Below are positions 4,385 to 6,173 of a stretch of DNA of 6,173 nt, in pieces; within the stretch, counting starts at the first letter, position 1; the number at the start of each line of letters is the position of its first letter. The stretch spans positions 1 to 6,173 of the forward strand of contig CALMTJ010000394.1 in the NCBI GenBank assembly GCA_937872715.1. The letters are read 5' to 3'. This stretch comes from an uncultured Methylobacteriaceae bacterium (GTDB lineage Bacteria > Pseudomonadota > Alphaproteobacteria > Rhizobiales > Beijerinckiaceae). The notes beneath the pieces were generated by a model that worked only from the letters and a program-made list of their open reading frames with translations, had not been told where the DNA came from and did not search any database. Position numbers and translations under genes: made by a program.

Positions 4385-6173
4385 ATGCTTCACCTGAACG
4401 AGCTCACCTACCGGATCGGCGAGCGGCTGATCCTCGACCGGGCGACGGCGGCGCTTCCGGCCGGGTCACGGGTCGGCCTGGTCGGCCGCAACGGCGCCGG
4501 CAAGACGACCCTGTTCCGGCTGATCGAGGGCGGCGATGTCTCCCTGCCGCGCGGCGTGCGCATCGGCACCGTGTCGCAGGAGGCGCCGGGCGGCCCGGAA
4601 TCGCTCGTCGAGGTCGTGTTGGCCGCCGACCGGGAGCGGGCGGCGCTGCTCGCCGAAGCCGACGCGGCGGACGGCATGAGGCGGGCCGAGATCGAGACGC
4701 GGCTCGTCGACATCGACGCCTATTCGGCGCCGGCCCGCGCCGCCGCCATCCTGCACGGGCTCGGCTTCGATGCCGAGGCCCAGGCGCGGCCCTGTTCCGC
4801 CTTCTCCGGCGGGTGGCGCATGCGGGTGGCGCTCGCGGCGGTGCTGTTCACGGAGCCGGACCTCCTGCTGCTCGACGAGCCCACCAACTACCTCGACCTC
4901 GAAGGGACGCTCTGGCTCTACGACTATCTCGCCCGCTACCCGCACACGGTGCTGGTGATCAGCCACGACCGCGACCTCCTCGACACCTGCGTCGACCACA
5001 TCCTCCACCTCGATCGGGGTCGCCTGTCGATCTACAAGGGCGGCTACTCGTCCTTCGCCAAGCAGCTGGCCGAGAAGCGGCGCCTCGAGGCGAAGTTCGC
5101 CGCCAAGCAGGAGGCGGAGAGGAAGCACCTCCAGGCCTTCGTCGACCGGTTCCGGGCCAAGGCGTCCAAGGCCCGGCAGGCGCAGTCCCGCATCAAGCGG
5201 CTGGCGAAGCTCGAACCCGTCTCGCTCAGCATCGAGGACAACGTCCTGCCCTTCGACCTCCCCTCGCCGGAGCGGCCGCTCTCGCCGCCGATCGTGGCGC
5301 TGGACCGCGTCGAAGCGGGCTACGGCGACAGGACGGTGCTGAAGAGGCTGGACCTCTCCATCTTGCCGGACGACCGGATCGCGCTGCTCGGCTCGAACGG
5401 CAACGGCAAGTCGACCTTCTGCAAGCTCTTCGCCGACAAGCTCCTGCCGCTGGCCGGCACGGTCACGCGCGCGAACAAGCTCGACGTCGCGTATTTCGCC
5501 CAGCACCAGCTGGACGAGCTGTCCGACGCCGCGACGCCCTACGGGCACGTCGCCTCCCGCATGGCCGGCCAGCCCGAATCGAAGATCCGGGCGCGCTGCG
5601 CGCGCCTCGGCTTCCCCGGCCAGAAGGCCGACACGCCTGTCACCCAGATCTCGGGCGGCGAGAAGGCCCGCCTCATGATGGGCCTCGCGGCCTTCAACCG
5701 GCCGCATCTCCTGATCCTGGACGAGCCGACGAACCACCTCGACATCGACAGCCGCACCGCGCTGATGGAAGCCGTCAACGATTACGAGGGCGCGGTGATC
5801 CTGGTCAGCCACGACCGCTTCCTCATCGAGGCCTGCGCCGACCGGCTGTGGCTCGTGGCGGACGGGACGGTGAAGCCGTTCGACGGCGACATGGACGATT
5901 ACCGCCGCTACGTCCTCTCGGGCGGCGTGAAGAAGCCGAAGCCGTCCGAACCCGAGCCGCGCGAGGCCGCGAAGCCGAGAGGCCGGACGGCCGAGCCCCT
6001 GAAGAAGCAGCTCGGCGCTCTCGAGGCCCGGATCGAGCGCCTCACCGGAATCATCGCCAAGGTGGACGGGGCGTTGGCGGACGGCTCCGCATTCAAGTCG
6101 GACAAGGCGAAGGCGCGCGAACTCTCCCGCATGCGGGAGGAGGCCGCGAAGGCTCTGTCGGCCGCGGAGGACG
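4385..6173 (+). CDS. ABC-F family ATPase, YheS-like, partial at right edge
   Basis: ABC-F proteins carry two ATPase domains and no membrane segments. They act on the ribosome, in translation-factor or antibiotic-protection roles; YheS/Uup-type members are housekeeping in Proteobacteria. The 596 visible residues show domain 1 with Walker A GRNGAGKTT (34-42), signature SGGWRMR (141-147), Walker B LLLLDEPTN (160-168) and SHDRD (193-197). The inter-domain linker (about 221-285) contains FVDRFRAKASKARQAQSRIK, a close match to the tRNA-facing P-site motif of YheS. Domain 2 has Walker A GSNGNGKST (336-344), signature SGGEKAR (423-429), Walker B LLILDEPTN (442-450) and VSHDR (474-478). SAFSGGWRMR, AGYGDR and YFAQHQLDEL also recall YheS. 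A charged coiled-coil tail begins near 535 and the stop lies beyond the window; full length is probably 610-640. The ATG at 4385 aligns with the family start but has no Shine-Dalgarno sequence. Resistance function is not implied. Confidence 0.95.
   Translation, partial: MLHLNELTYRIGERLILDRATAALPAGSRVGLVGRNGAGKTTLFRLIEGGDVSLPRGVRIGTVSQEAPGGPESLVEVVLAADRERAALLAEADAADGMRRAEIETRLVDIDAYSAPARAAAILHGLGFDAEAQARPCSAFSGGWRMRVALAAVLFTEPDLLLLDEPTNYLDLEGTLWLYDYLARYPHTVLVISHDRDLLDTCVDHILHLDRGRLSIYKGGYSSFAKQLAEKRRLEAKFAAKQEAERKHLQAFVDRFRAKASKARQAQSRIKRLAKLEPVSLSIEDNVLPFDLPSPERPLSPPIVALDRVEAGYGDRTVLKRLDLSILPDDRIALLGSNGNGKSTFCKLFADKLLPLAGTVTRANKLDVAYFAQHQLDELSDAATPYGHVASRMAGQPESKIRARCARLGFPGQKADTPVTQISGGEKARLMMGLAAFNRPHLLILDEPTNHLDIDSRTALMEAVNDYEGAVILVSHDRFLIEACADRLWLVADGTVKPFDGDMDDYRRYVLSGGVKKPKPSEPEPREAAKPRGRTAEPLKKQLGALEARIERLTGIIAKVDGALADGSAFKSDKAKARELSRMREEAAKALSAAED

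Noticed and set aside
4466..5812. Minus-strand open frame of 448 codons opposite the ABC-F gene
   Set aside because: It is the complement of the ABC-F motifs; the product is rich in repetitive Val/Glu/Arg/Asp and resembles no protein family I know.
4385..6173. Antibiotic-resistance ABC-F
   Set aside because: The linker and motif set look like housekeeping YheS, without the long extended resistance arm or an attenuator leader with a small ORF.

Overview
This window is ordinary high-GC chromosome with one small accessory insertion. It most likely comes from an alphaproteobacterium of the Hyphomicrobiales (Rhizobiales), possibly Methylobacterium-like. The evidence is the GC-rich codon use, the glyA/nrdR/ribD order, and two dispersed palindromes of types I remember from that group. 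The genus is inference; I could not run a search.

Positions 1-2748 hold a five-gene run on the minus strand, read from right to left: glyA (serine hydroxymethyltransferase), a Phd/YefM-like antitoxin, a PIN-domain (VapC-like) toxin, nrdR (ATP-cone/zinc-ribbon repressor of ribonucleotide reductase genes), and the start of ribD (riboflavin deaminase/reductase), which runs off the left edge. glyA-nrdR-ribD is a familiar alphaproteobacterial cluster, so the toxin-antitoxin pair looks inserted between glyA and nrdR. It has its own perfect palindromic operator overlapping a candidate promoter. nrdR starts only 9 bp after the toxin stop codon, and ribD overlaps nrdR by 4 nt (GTGA). glyA, nrdR and ribD supply one-carbon units, control of dNTP synthesis, and riboflavin.

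Positions 2749-2999 are the glyA leader, with three short perfect hairpins, followed by an 83-bp imperfect palindromic repeat. Positions 3000-4013 encode a Gfo/Idh/MocA-family NAD(P)-dependent oxidoreductase on the minus strand, probably acting on a sugar or nucleotide sugar. Positions 4014-4384 are a 371-bp divergent intergenic region containing a 99-bp cloverleaf-like repeat with four stems. From 4385 to the right edge runs a plus-strand ABC-F ATPase of the YheS type. Both of its ATPase domains are complete, and it is cut only in its C-terminal coiled coil.

The items most worth a second look are the toxin-antitoxin insertion and what it does to nrdR expression, the operator/promoter overlap, and the cloverleaf repeat. 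I found no RNA genes, CRISPR array, insertion sequence or phage gene. I also found no convincing wholly new system.
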